64,000 nucleotides of DNA from CBDCUW01 sp963734865 (GTDB taxonomy: Bacteria > Planctomycetota > Planctomycetia > Pirellulales > Pirellulaceae): positions 124,001 to 188,000 of the forward strand of contig CAVTIV010000022.1 in NCBI GenBank assembly GCA_963734865.1, written 5' to 3'. Under the pieces are notes generated by a model that was not told the DNA's origin, made no database searches, and was given only the letters and a program-made list of their open reading frames with translations. Below, in pieces: positions 43,819 to 53,515 of this stretch. The number at the start of each line of letters is the position of its first letter. The first letter of the stretch is position 1. The position numbers and the translations under genes were made by a program.

Positions 43819-45072
43819 ATGATGTTTCGATTGATCTCAGTGTTCATCGTTTTGACCAATTATGCAGCCGCACAATCAGTCACCCTTTCCGGCCTGGTCA
43901 TGGATGGAAGCGCCGGCGTTCCTCTCGCGGGCGCGACCGTCACCCTGAAAAACGTTGGGCTCGTCGTGACAACCGATGCTGAGGGGCGTTACAGCTTTGA
44001 AGACGCGACGGGTACGAAAGAGGCTTCCGTTTCACAAGACCGGCATGACGAAAACCTGCCGAGGCAGGACGGCTACCGGGCGCCGCTTTCCAAGGCCACG
44101 TCGGCGAATGTGATCACCTTCGGCAAGGCCGGCTATGGCTTCATTTCGCGGAACGTCGAGTCTATCGACGGCGTTGAGAATGTAGTGCTCACTCTTGAAG
44201 GCAAGGTGACCTATGTCTGTTCTACAGCGGATGCCAACGGAAACTGGCAGATCGCCCGGACCGTGTACGACCCGGAGACACGGACGTCTGATATCACCTT
44301 TCTGACCGACACTACCCAGTGGAACTTTAAGCCCAACTTCAGCCCGGACGGCAGTAAAATGACCTTCTTCAGACGCTACGCGGATAAAGGCCGGTGTTGC
44401 GATGAATGGCTCTCTTCCATCTGCGTGATGAATGCCGACGGCAGCAATCTCCACGAGATCACCGCTGGCGAAGAGAACTTCAATACCGAGCCCTATTGGT
44501 CCCGAGACGGCACCATGCGTATCAGCTTCAACCGCATGTACGTGGAGAAGCGCGGGCCCTACTGGAACGATTTCGACGGACAGCCCGGCGAAGAACAGAG
44601 AATAGCTCCCTGGGGCTGGGTCAATCCACACTTGGCGGACGGGCGCGTGTTTTTACAACGCGGGGGAGAAAGCTATCTTGCAATGCCCACTACCAGCGGC
44701 AAAGCGAAGTACGTCCAGGTCCAGCGCTCCGACAACAAGTTCATCCACAAAATCGCCCTATCCCGGGACGAGACCATGATCGCCTACCAGAAATGGGTAG
44801 ATTCAAACCATGACATGTACAAAGGCGGGGTGATGGTCTACGCGGATTTCGATGCCTCGGTACCTTCCATAACCAACGAGGTGATATTCGATAAGCTGGA
44901 TCCGTCCACCCAGGCCTGGTATGTGTCCATATCCACGGATAACAAGTTCCTGCTCTTCGCCAAGAACGGGGCCATCATGCAGCATGACGTGGAGGCTGGA
45001 ACGACGATGAAGGTGTCGGCGGATTCGGATCCTTACAAGGCGTATCCGACTTACACGACATTTTCAAAGTGA
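43819..45072 (+). CDS. Secreted protein with carboxypeptidase-regulatory-like domain and TolB-like propeller
   Basis: A 417-residue protein with signal peptide (MMFRLISVFIVLTNYAAAQS), a carboxypeptidase-regulatory-like beta-sandwich (LSGLVMDGSAGVPLAGATVT, TDAEGRYSFED) and a C-terminal PD40/TolB-type propeller (NFKPNFSPDGSKMTFFRRYA, TEPYWSRDGTMRISFNRMYV, IALSRDETMIAYQKW). GAGGGA lies 6 bases before ATG 43819. Such proteins bind ligands at the cell surface or in the periplasm. Composition and style differ from neighbouring planctomycete genes and it lies between relics, so it may be acquired. Confidence 0.75.
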   Translation: MMFRLISVFIVLTNYAAAQSVTLSGLVMDGSAGVPLAGATVTLKNVGLVVTTDAEGRYSFEDATGTKEASVSQDRHDENLPRQDGYRAPLSKATSANVITFGKAGYGFISRNVESIDGVENVVLTLEGKVTYVCSTADANGNWQIARTVYDPETRTSDITFLTDTTQWNFKPNFSPDGSKMTFFRRYADKGRCCDEWLSSICVMNADGSNLHEITAGEENFNTEPYWSRDGTMRISFNRMYVEKRGPYWNDFDGQPGEEQRIAPWGWVNPHLADGRVFLQRGGESYLAMPTTSGKAKYVQVQRSDNKFIHKIALSRDETMIAYQKWVDSNHDMYKGGVMVYADFDASVPSITNEVIFDKLDPSTQAWYVSISTDNKFLLFAKNGAIMQHDVEAGTTMKVSADSDPYKAYPTYTTFSK

Positions 45073-45332
45073 GGAGTCGATCTTGGTAGCGTAGCTCGGT
45101 AGCGGTGACACGCGCGTCACGGGGAAGGACGTAATGGCTTGTCCCATGATGAAGGGACCTGCCCGAAGGCTGCAATTCAATGGCTACGCAATCCGAGGCC
45201 GAATAAAACTTCGGACTTCTGGGGTCACGACGGACGGGCGTCTTGCGAACCACTCCGTCGACCTGTATCGGATGCCGCAACCAACAGACGGATAGCTCGC
45301 CTCGGCGTAAATTGGGACGTGGATGTTGGTCC

Positions 45333-45700
45333 ATCTAGCATCTCTAGGGGTTAGGAAAATCAAATAAGCCCGCGGTCATAGAGACTCGAGAGGCGCGAGA
45401 GTTTGGGTTTGGAGTGGCCGAGGCAGGTGGTGGGGGCGCGCTTGAGAGAACTCTCTGTTCAGAGATAGCGAGTGGGGCCGCGCCAGCGGCAGATGTCGCC
45501 AAAGCCTGCGAAACAGGGCGGAAAAGACGAAAAAAGGCCAGCGTCGAAACTTGGATTCGACGCCGGCCGATTCGTTTACCCGGCGGTCAGAGCGGACGAC
45601 TGGGAAGATCGTAGAGTTGAGCGAACCGAACCCAGTTCCAAACACTCGCGAGAGCCCGGCAGAATCGCGGCAACACGCGAGGAGTTGGCGTAAGTCATTT
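45333..45700. repeat. Composite dispersed repeat, copy R2 (modules B and C)
   Basis: Module B (45339-45445) starts CATCTCTAG and contains CGCGGTCATAGAGACTCGAG and GTTTGGGTTTGGAGTGGCCG, nearly identical to 62539-62645. Module C (45449-45645) has the CCTGCGAAACAGGG hairpin, the core stem and GTAGAGTTGAGCGAACCGAA. Module A is not present. Confidence 0.85.
45536..45568 (-). terminator. Core hairpin of repeat R2
   Basis: Stem GGCCAGCGTCGAA with TTCGACGCCGGCC (12 of 13 positions pair) and a 7-base loop; the minus strand continues with six U residues, the form of an intrinsic terminator. Confidence 0.65.
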
Positions 45701-45843
45701 GCTGGAAATGGATGATTGCTGGTGCGGTCTTGGCATCAGTCGAACCCAGCCTCATAACCGGTGATTTGCGTCCCCCCCTGCCATCCTGTGACTTGACGTC
45801 TTTCCGTGCTGGAATCGCCAACCGTCCGATGTTTGGTGACCCC

Positions 45844-46536
45844 TCAGGACGCTGGGAAGACGGATCGAAATGGTCCAAGAAACCTGCGTTCCTCAGACCA
45901 GTCGGTGATCGCGAAGACGACGTCCGAAAAAACGCCCACAAAGTCGCGTTCCAGTGCCTCACGAAAATCTTCGGCGGTCCTGGTCGTATCATTGCCAAAC
46001 GCACCGCAGCCCCAAGCACCCAGGACCAGCGTCCGGTAGTCGTACAAGTGTGCGATTGCCATCACGCGATGAATCCGTTCTCGAAGCAACTGCGATGACA
46101 GCGGCTGACCCAATTCCGGTGCGTAGGGTGCAGCGCAGGTGATGAAGCTCAATAGCCACGGCTGGTCCAGTTCCATTCCCGCATCATCACGAAAGACCGG
46201 GACATCCGGCGACAAGATTGTCCAGCTACTTGCTTCCAAATGCCGCCCCTCACGATGAAAGGCATACATGGGATCATCCAGCAAGGTGGCGTACAACGCG
46301 CTGGAACGACACAACGCCTCTTCTATCGACGCATTCAGTCCGGCAGTGTTGCGGCAACTCGCACCGCTTCTAGCTTGTCTGTGATGAAAGCAAGAACCTC
46401 TTGTTCGTTCGGCTGCGCGGTGATTCTGCCTAACCATAAAGCCGCATAGCCGGCACATCTTCCTGCGATTCGCTGACTGCCGTCGATCGTATCGCGGAGG
46501 CGTGGCCGGCTCTCCCACCGCACATTCGTGAGGCAA
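45844..46536 (-). pseudogene. TIGR02452-type (microbial PARG-like) gene, truncated
   Basis: From about residue 70 the product matches the TIGR02452/microbial PARG family: IEEALCRSSALYATLLDDPM, TILSPDVPVFRDDAG, LLSFITCAAPYAPELG, RTLVLGAWGCGAFGNDTTRT. These proteins remove ADP-ribose through a GGG...QEE loop. The EE of that loop is present but the preceding glycine motif is replaced by NTAGLNAS, and the upstream 70 residues look non-coding. The N-terminal third is therefore lost and the protein is probably inactive. Confidence 0.65.
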
Positions 46537-46590
46537 TTCTCACGTTGGTTGGAAGCCTGCGGACGATTGTGCGTTTGATAGTTCGGGCGG

Positions 46591-49500
46591 CTAGAACGGA
46601 TACAGCGAAAGCACCGAACGGCCTTTACCCCACTCGTACGAGAATTCCTTCGGCCTTTCGGTGTTTGAACCTGGGTTCGCGATGCAGAGCCAAAGAATGT
46701 TCTCGTCCAGATCATCTCGCTGGTACAGGCCGGGGCACGTTTCGCCTTTGTTGGGACCGCTGAGGAACGTGAGGTTGATCTGCTTCGGACGTTGACGTGA
46801 ATCAATCGTGAAGGATGCCTTGATCTCCTGCCCGGAACGGCTGGTCCAGGAAATCTCATTCCGTTTGATAATCCACCGCAGCTCGCTTCCTTCGCCGGAT
46901 TTATTGGGCCCCTTACCACCGGGGAGCGGCCATGAACTCGGATCTTTGTTTCTGTCAATGTTGCCCGTATCAAAGTTCCTAAGCGTCCAGATTCCCTGAA
47001 ACGAGGCGATCTCTCGCTCGGCGTCGTTCGGCTTGCTCGGTCGGAGGAAGATCAGCCCGGTCTTTACGTCACCACTCATCGAGATGCTCGTCGGACGGGG
47101 GGCTTCCGATCCCGGATCCTGAATGGCGATCATCAGACTCTGACGATCGACTCCGCCGAACTCATACATCCCCAGGCACTTCGCACCCTTGAACGGGCCG
47201 CTGAGATAGGTGAGGTCCATCTCTTTGGGTAGTTTGGAAGGATCCACGTCGAGTTTCAGCTTCCACACGTCGCCCTGGCGGCTCCAGAGGATCTCATCCC
47301 CCTTGATCGTCCATTGCCACTTCGACGCTTCCTGTTGAGTGGCACCAAACGTTCTGAGCGTCGAATCGCAGGCAGTCATATTCCAGACACCCTGGAATCG
47401 CTCGAGCGCTTTCGCAGCGGATGGTTTCTCAGGCGGCGTGATCTGGTGCATGCCGATCATTGACTGCTTCTTGAAGCTCGAAGCAGACACGTCGGTCGGC
47501 CGAGGTGCATCCGTTCCGGGATCGGTCATGCAAAGCCAGCGGTAATTCTCATTTCCCCATGCTGGTTCATAGATGCCGATCGACTTCTGCCCTCTGTGCG
47601 GCCCATTGACAAACGTGAAGTCGATCTGCTTCGGAGCCTTGAACGGATCAATCGTGAAGGTCACGTAAATTCGTTCGCCATCCCGACCGACCCAGGTGAT
47701 TCGATTCCCCTCGATCACCCACCGCTTTTCACTCTTGCGACCATTGCTGTCGATCCCGAGTCCGATCGGTTGGGGCCAAGTCCAGGGCTGAGTAAGGTCG
47801 AAACTCCACGTTCCCTGAAACGACGCCAGTTCCTTGACAGGGTCGATCGGCGGGATCGCATGGAGCACGATCAGCGATGTCTGACTTCCCGCCTTCCTCG
47901 CGAAGCTGGTCGGCCGATCGACCTTGGCTCCCGGATCCTGCATCAGAATCTTCAGAGTCTTCCCATCTTTTTCGTCCCAGTCATAAATGCCGAGACACTT
48001 CTGATCTTTGAGCGGGCCGTCGAGAAAAGTGAGATCGATTTGTTTCGGCGTTTGAACTGGGTCGAGCTTGAAGTTCACCTTCCACTCCTGACCCTCACGA
48101 CCCCATTCGATTTCATCACCCTTGACCGTCCAGCGCCATCTTCGTGCAGCAAATTCGGATACCTTTAGCAGTGCAGCGTCGGACTCGCACGAGTCGATCG
48201 CCCAGTGCCCCTGAAGCCGATTCAACTCCTTGGCGACAGCTTCGGCTATCGCTTTGCTTTGATCCACGGGAATCTCCGCCGCTTCTTCGTCCGCGGGATC
48301 TTTCCTGGCGCGTTCGCCGCCATCGACAATCTCCAGCACAAGCGTTCCACTCGTTAACTGACCGGGTTTCCAATCGTCGCTGTTATCGTCTGTGCTGGCT
48401 TCAGGACTGGCGACTTTAAAAGCGAGCGAGTGCGCCAGCTTGTATTGACCGGCCACCGGCATTTTCCAGAACGGCCCCCAATCCTGACGGCCGGGTCGTG
48501 GGTTGTCGCCAAGGCCAATGCTGAGGTAGATCGCGCCGAACGCTTCACCTGGTTCCAGCTTTTCTCGGTAATGAGGTGACGTTCCCAGCAAGGCGATTTG
48601 TTCAAGTTCAACCGCTGCGCCGTTGGCACTCGTCACCTTCGGCACGTTCCAGAAGAAGTCGGGACGCACGTCAACCTGTAACGTCTTGTCGCTCACATTG
48701 CGAAAGAAAACCATCATCGGGACTCGCTGGCCGATACGGAATTGTCGCCGCTCGCTGGCCAGTGCAATCCCGTAACGAATGCCAAGCTGCTCATCGCCCC
48801 AGACCGGTTTCCACAGGTCGATCAGCTCCTCGGCTTGCTTGCCACGGTGGTGAAAGCGGAGGCCGCCTGGCGTGTTGGCATTGTTCGAAGGTCGCGCTGG
48901 TTCCACATCCGCGGCACTGCCGTCTAGCTGGAAAACGGCGAGCACCATCTGACGCTCCGATAAGCCAACGGCAAACTGCTTGTTATCGTCGGAGAACACG
49001 CCGCAATTCGATTCCGTGTGAAGCTCAAACCGCTTCTCGCCCGTTTGCGTCGACCAGATCGGTACGACTCTTTCCTTCCCCTTACCACTCGTACCTGTTC
49101 GCGCGAGCAGTTGGCCGTCCTTGGAGTACACGAACATCCCGGTGCCGTATCGGTACGGAGCGTCGAGCTGGTGTTGCAACTGGCCTAATTGGACGTCCCA
49201 AAGTCTCACTCCCAGAATGTCGCCGACGGCGAGTTGCTTTCCGTCGGGTGACAACTGCACGCTCCAGACGTGGCTGGTGTACTGGCCGGAAACTTCCGGA
49301 TCGGAATGCTTCCGGCCTTTGTTGTCGTTCGGAAATGAGCGAAGCAATTTACCGGTGCTCGTCTCCCAGACTTTCGCTCCGCCGCCATTGGTCGTCGCGA
49401 GCAGTTTTCCATCCATGGACAAGGCGATGGATTGCAATTCCGTCGCGTGCTTGTCAATGACCATATTCAGCACTTCACCGGAGTTTCCATCCCAAACAAT

Positions 49501-52065
49501 CAGGTGAGCGTCATAGACCTGCGTCGTACGACTGTAATGCGTCGTCAGGTGGCCCACGATCACCGAGAGATCGGGAGTGCAGTCCAGTTGGCCGATGCAG
49601 TCGTATTCCCATTCCTTTGTGGGATACGACAACTTCTTGAGCAGTTCGCCAGTCGACGTGTCCCAGATTCCCACGTACTCGTCCGTCGCCGCGACCACTC
49701 GCCGCCCATCACCGGAAAGTTTGAATGTCGCCGGACGAAACGGCCGGAGGTGCCTATCGCTGGCGAGGTTGATCTCGCTTTTCAAAGTTCTCCCGCCGAC
49801 GTCACATCGGCGGACGGTGGCGAAATGATAAGCCGAAACGGCGACCAGCTCCGTGTCGTTGTTGTCAAATCGCACATCCACCATGTTGTAATGGCCGGGC
49901 AGCAGAAACGCCGGCTTGAGCAACGTCCGTGGGCCAGCTTGCTTGTCCTGCGCTCGGCGCGGTTCTCCCAAACCCGGCGCTGGGTCGGACCGCGGGTCTC
50001 CGTTTTCGCTGTTTGTCTCGCTCGTTTCTTTCTCCAAAGTCGGGAGACCTGCTTTCGGGTCGAGGGCGGGGTCGGGAGACCCGCGGCCGACGCTGGCGGC
50101 CTGTGACTCCGCCAAAGACGCCGTTCGTATCTTCACGTCGGTCCTCTCGCCCGCATGAATCGAAACGTTTTTGAACGTGACCCAATGGTGAAACATCCGC
50201 AGTCGATACTCAAAGCGAGCCACTCGCACAAATGGGACATCGAACTCGTAGGTGACGTGCTGGCGCAAAGTGGCATCACCGTTCGTGTGGATTTGCTTTC
50301 GGTCGTGTGTGTTCCCGTCTTTGTCGATCAGCTTGAGATCCAGGTCGATCGGTCGGCCGCCCTCTACGGGAGAAATCCAAGTGATCCTGGTTCCTTCGTC
50401 ACGCCCCGTGACCACGCTCTTGACTGAATTCACAGTCTCGACCTCGATGTCTTCGACCAATGGGTCCGCGGAAGCGTTCGCAGGACGAGGCAACTTGACT
50501 CCCAAGGGATCAAGCACACGCAGCGCTGATTGCGGCTGAGTCGCTATGCCAACTTCGATCTTCGCCGTTTTCTGGCTAGCTTGAATCGCATATCCGCCAT
50601 CGACTCGTACAAACGGCCCGCCCGATCCGTGAGCTTCATCCCGGCGAGTCGAAGTCATGCCCGGAGTCGCGACATCGAGATAGTTCGGCAAGCCATGCAC
50701 TCGCAATAGGACACGCCGCATTTCATGACTGGACGTCGTTGTCGTTCGCTTGTCATGCACGGGCACATCGTCAAGCCGAGACCCATCCGGTCTCCACCAG
50801 ATTTTTGGCTCACTTTCCATCAGAGCCAAGCCGACGAGTTCAACTTTGATCCCGTGGGGCAATTCAGCAACGAGTGGATCGCGGCGTGATTCGTTGCTGC
50901 TAATCGGGAAAACCTCCGCCCGCGAGGTGACGAACGAACTGATCGCGATCATCAGCACGAGGCAGAGCGTCATGACGCCGACGGATGCCACGGGCCAGCG
51001 GTCGCTCAGACGGACGGCAGTGCGGTCCGGGCTGACACCAGTGATGCGGCGAACCCGCGACAGCAGCGAACCGTCGGTCGCCCCGAGCGCGAGCACTGTT
51101 CTTTGTCCGCGTTGTTCTTCGATCGCCAGCAGCGCGCGGCCGTATTCAACGCGGTTGTTGAACAGTGCGACGACGAGGTCGTCGCAGCAGTGCTCACGTT
51201 CGACGCGAACTCGATGCGACAGCCACCACACGGCCGGATGATAAAAGAACAGCGTTTCGACTAGCGTTTGCAGCAGGTTTACGGCGAAATCATGACGCCG
51301 CACGTGAGCCAGTTCGTGAGCCAGGATCGCTTCCAATTGAGCGGCGGGGATGCTTGTCAGTAGGCTGACTGGCAACAGAATCACCGGGCGGAAATAACCG
51401 ACGACGATCGGCACTTGAGCCAGCGTTGATTGCAGCAATTGCACCGCGCCGGGCAGACCGAGCCGTCTGGAGACTCGCTGCATCGCGGCGAGCACTTCGT
51501 CCGACACGGTCGACACTCCCACGCGCCGCAATCGGCGCAAGGTGTACCAGCCGAGCAACGGCCGAGTCGAACAAACGAAAACTCCCATGCTCCAAACGGC
51601 CACGATCCACGCCAGCCAAGGCCGCAACAACGTCTTTACGCGGTCCGACCAGGACGGTGCGGTTTCGGTGAACGCGGAGGGCTGTGGCGATGGTGCGGAT
51701 CGCGTTTTCGCCGCGAGGCTCAATGCCGCAGGGACCGGCGTAGGAAGTTCGATTGCTGCCTCACTCGCCAACATGACATCACTTGCGCCTTCGGGCGCTA
51801 TATTCTCCACCCGATTCACCACAGACGCGGGGTCTTCGCTCGGCAGAAGCAGCCACGTTACGACCGGAGCAGCGACCGACAAGGTCATCGCCACCACCAG
51901 CACGCCATACCGCATTCCCGCTGAACTGCGACGCATCGCTCGAACGAGCACTCCCGCCAGCAGCGCCACGAGAGTGAATTGCCACAGTGAATGAACAAGT
52001 ACCCAACCGATTCGTTCGACCACGATCTGCGAAAACGGCCACGCAATGTAGAAGGGATCGTTCAT
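46591..52065 (-). CDS. Giant M56 (BlaR1-type) metalloprotease sensor with WD40 propeller and four TIGR03067 domains
   Basis: An intact 1824-residue protein. Residues 1-300 form the M56 membrane protease: several membrane helices, HELAH zinc site at 250-254 and EREHCCDDLVV. A further membrane segment lies near 355-380. Then come an extracytoplasmic region, a WD40-like propeller (FKLSGDGRRVVAATDEYVGI, IALSMDGKLLATTNGGGAKV) at about 750-1060, another region, and four TIGR03067 domains at about 1310-1824 (each with FQG-W, GDEI-W, PKQIDLT, GIY motifs). M56 sensors cleave BlaI repressors on ligand binding. It overlaps the BlaI gene as ATGA. The ligand is unknown; WD40 and TIGR03067 may sense it. 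Confidence 0.9.
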   Translation of the reverse strand: MNDPFYIAWPFSQIVVERIGWVLVHSLWQFTLVALLAGVLVRAMRRSSAGMRYGVLVVAMTLSVAAPVVTWLLLPSEDPASVVNRVENIAPEGASDVMLASEAAIELPTPVPAALSLAAKTRSAPSPQPSAFTETAPSWSDRVKTLLRPWLAWIVAVWSMGVFVCSTRPLLGWYTLRRLRRVGVSTVSDEVLAAMQRVSRRLGLPGAVQLLQSTLAQVPIVVGYFRPVILLPVSLLTSIPAAQLEAILAHELAHVRRHDFAVNLLQTLVETLFFYHPAVWWLSHRVRVEREHCCDDLVVALFNNRVEYGRALLAIEEQRGQRTVLALGATDGSLLSRVRRITGVSPDRTAVRLSDRWPVASVGVMTLCLVLMIAISSFVTSRAEVFPISSNESRRDPLVAELPHGIKVELVGLALMESEPKIWWRPDGSRLDDVPVHDKRTTTTSSHEMRRVLLRVHGLPNYLDVATPGMTSTRRDEAHGSGGPFVRVDGGYAIQASQKTAKIEVGIATQPQSALRVLDPLGVKLPRPANASADPLVEDIEVETVNSVKSVVTGRDEGTRITWISPVEGGRPIDLDLKLIDKDGNTHDRKQIHTNGDATLRQHVTYEFDVPFVRVARFEYRLRMFHHWVTFKNVSIHAGERTDVKIRTASLAESQAASVGRGSPDPALDPKAGLPTLEKETSETNSENGDPRSDPAPGLGEPRRAQDKQAGPRTLLKPAFLLPGHYNMVDVRFDNNDTELVAVSAYHFATVRRCDVGGRTLKSEINLASDRHLRPFRPATFKLSGDGRRVVAATDEYVGIWDTSTGELLKKLSYPTKEWEYDCIGQLDCTPDLSVIVGHLTTHYSRTTQVYDAHLIVWDGNSGEVLNMVIDKHATELQSIALSMDGKLLATTNGGGAKVWETSTGKLLRSFPNDNKGRKHSDPEVSGQYTSHVWSVQLSPDGKQLAVGDILGVRLWDVQLGQLQHQLDAPYRYGTGMFVYSKDGQLLARTGTSGKGKERVVPIWSTQTGEKRFELHTESNCGVFSDDNKQFAVGLSERQMVLAVFQLDGSAADVEPARPSNNANTPGGLRFHHRGKQAEELIDLWKPVWGDEQLGIRYGIALASERRQFRIGQRVPMMVFFRNVSDKTLQVDVRPDFFWNVPKVTSANGAAVELEQIALLGTSPHYREKLEPGEAFGAIYLSIGLGDNPRPGRQDWGPFWKMPVAGQYKLAHSLAFKVASPEASTDDNSDDWKPGQLTSGTLVLEIVDGGERARKDPADEEAAEIPVDQSKAIAEAVAKELNRLQGHWAIDSCESDAALLKVSEFAARRWRWTVKGDEIEWGREGQEWKVNFKLDPVQTPKQIDLTFLDGPLKDQKCLGIYDWDEKDGKTLKILMQDPGAKVDRPTSFARKAGSQTSLIVLHAIPPIDPVKELASFQGTWSFDLTQPWTWPQPIGLGIDSNGRKSEKRWVIEGNRITWVGRDGERIYVTFTIDPFKAPKQIDFTFVNGPHRGQKSIGIYEPAWGNENYRWLCMTDPGTDAPRPTDVSASSFKKQSMIGMHQITPPEKPSAAKALERFQGVWNMTACDSTLRTFGATQQEASKWQWTIKGDEILWSRQGDVWKLKLDVDPSKLPKEMDLTYLSGPFKGAKCLGMYEFGGVDRQSLMIAIQDPGSEAPRPTSISMSGDVKTGLIFLRPSKPNDAEREIASFQGIWTLRNFDTGNIDRNKDPSSWPLPGGKGPNKSGEGSELRWIIKRNEISWTSRSGQEIKASFTIDSRQRPKQINLTFLSGPNKGETCPGLYQRDDLDENILWLCIANPGSNTERPKEFSYEWGKGRSVLSLYPF

Positions 52066-52448
52066 GACTTGCCCTCCATTTCGTCGAGCAGCTTGCGGGC
52101 TTCCTCAATCTCTGCTGGCGACGCCTGGCTGCCGGCTAAGGCTTGCAGCACGAGGCTCATGGCCGAGCCGTCGTAGACTTTCTCAATCAATTCGTGGAGG
52201 AACTTCTTCGCGGCCCGTTGGCGAGTAATCGATGCGCGATAGACATGCGGCGTCGCCTTCTCATCGCGTTTGACCAACCCCTTGGTCAGCATCACCGAGA
52301 GCATTTTCACCGTGGTCGAGTAGTTCGTCCCTTTGGCCGCACTGAGCCGCGCATGAATCTCGCGCACGGGACTCGGCCCCAGCTCCCAGAGAATCCGCAG
52401 AATCTCAAGCTCGACGGCCGTTGGCTGAGAAGAGCCCAATTCTCGCAT
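52062..52448 (-). CDS. BlaI/MecI-family repressor
   Basis: A 128-residue winged-helix repressor (MRELGSSQPTAVELEILRIL, WELGPSPVREIHARL, YSTTVKMLSVMLTKGLVKRD) with a helical dimerisation and protease-sensitive C-terminus (YDGSAMSLVLQALAG). It should repress its own operon until cleaved by the M56 sensor encoded next, whose start it overlaps by 4 bp. ATG 52448 is preferred over the longer frame to 52496. Two GCGAAA-type palindromes upstream (52505-52546) are the likely operators. Confidence 0.9.
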   Translation of the reverse strand: MRELGSSQPTAVELEILRILWELGPSPVREIHARLSAAKGTNYSTTVKMLSVMLTKGLVKRDEKATPHVYRASITRQRAAKKFLHELIEKVYDGSAMSLVLQALAGSQASPAEIEEARKLLDEMEGKS

Positions 52449-52504
52449 TGTAGTACCTCCGAAAGGGTGCTGGCCCGTCGCAGGCTGGTGCAACATTGAC
52501 GTCA

Positions 52505-52546
52505 GCGAAAGGTTTCGCTAGCGGCAGTGTAGCGAAACCTTTCGCT
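52505..52546. promoter_or_regulatory. Two opposing palindromic operators for the BlaI protein
   Basis: AGCGAAAGGTTTCGCT (52505-52520) and AGCGAAACCTTTCGCT (52531-52546) are exact reverse complements of each other, and each is itself nearly palindromic. The pair is 26 bp centre to centre and lies 57-98 bp before the repressor start, a good place for repressor binding over the promoter. Confidence 0.6.
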
Positions 52547-52792
52547 ATGTCAATCGAGTTGTTGGAAAATTCTGAAATCGCCCTTGACTCCACTTGGCAC
52601 CATGATTCTGGTCGCTGCCGGATCAAGCCGAGTGTCGGCACCTCCGTCAAGCTCTCCTTTACAATCAGCTGCGCCTTGAGAGTCACCGTCCCAACGAACA
52701 CGCATCGCGCCATTTTTTGAAAGAATTCGCGTTACACTAGCCCCGTTCACTTCGACTAATAGAACGAAGGACACTTTTCAGCGAATTCGGTG

Positions 52793-53005
52793 ATGACAGA
52801 TTGGGACACCATCGTTAGCCAGAACGTGAATGTCGTGTGGCGCACGGCTTACCGGTTGGTGAGCAATCATGCGGAGGCCTGGGACTCTGTAGAGACTACG
52901 ATTTCCGCGATCTGGCTCCACGAGCCGCCTGGAAGAAGAAGTTGGCCAGTCGCCTGCGGTCACGTATTTCATTACGCATCGCACCGGACAGAATGTTTAG
53001 TTCTA
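52793..53005 (+). pseudogene. Fragment of an ECF sigma factor gene
   Basis: Starts MTDWDTIVSQNVNVVWRTAY and continues RLVSNHAEAWDSV, the sigma region 2.1-2.2 beginning of planctomycete ECF sigma factors (YRLxGNxADAxDxVQETF). After about 30 residues similarity is lost and no region 4 follows within the available space. It lies between the two BlaI-M56 units and appears to be a remnant. Confidence 0.55.
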
Positions 53006-53031
53006 TAGACAATGTTTCTTGACGGCGGTAG

Positions 53032-53059
53032 CTAGGTTGTATATATTCTATAAAACTAG
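53032..53059. promoter_or_regulatory. Imperfect palindrome upstream of the second BlaI gene
   Basis: A 28-bp AT-rich dyad with ends CTAG and CTAG around GTTGTATATATTCTATAAAA, 37 bp before the repressor start. BlaI-type operators are often AT-rich dyads of this kind; assignment is by position. Confidence 0.4.
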
Positions 53060-53095
53060 ACGATGTTGAAAAATGAGTTTTCAGGAGATAACCAA

Positions 53096-53485
53096 ATGGC
53101 TCGTCCGGCTGCGAAGTATCCCACGGAACTAGAACTTCAGATGCTCAAACTGTTCTGGCAACAGTCACCGCTTCTGGCGCGGGAAGTTCAGGCCGCGCTG
53201 GCGGCCGGTGGGCGTGAGTTGGCCAAAACTTCGGTTATCACGACGCTCAACACGATGGTCGACAAAAAGTATCTGAAGCGAAAGAAGCAGAGCAACACCT
53301 ATCTGTTCTCGCCGTTGATCAGCGAAGCGGAAGTTGCCGATCGCGTGCTGGGCGACGTCGTGGACCGCGTCTTCGACGGATCGATGGCGACCGTGCTGCT
53401 CAAGTTGTTCGACGTGAGAAGTATCGACGAAGAAGAACTCAAGGAACTGCGGCGGATTATCAACCGCAAGTTGAAGGAATCGTAA
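53096..53485 (+). CDS. BlaI/MecI-family repressor (second unit)
   Basis: A 129-residue winged-helix protein (MARPAAKYPTELELQMLKLF, KTSVITTLNTMVDKKYLKRK, then YLFSPLISEAEVADRVLGDV). AGGAGA lies about 8 bases before ATG 53096. It is divergent from the repressor at 52062 and lies head-to-head with it. It would repress the M56 gene 30 bp downstream and be cleaved by its product. Ends with a basic helix. Confidence 0.9.
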   Translation: MARPAAKYPTELELQMLKLFWQQSPLLAREVQAALAAGGRELAKTSVITTLNTMVDKKYLKRKKQSNTYLFSPLISEAEVADRVLGDVVDRVFDGSMATVLLKLFDVRSIDEEELKELRRIINRKLKES

Positions 53486-53515
53486 TTCAATACCAAGCTG
53501 TCTGGGAGATGTCCG

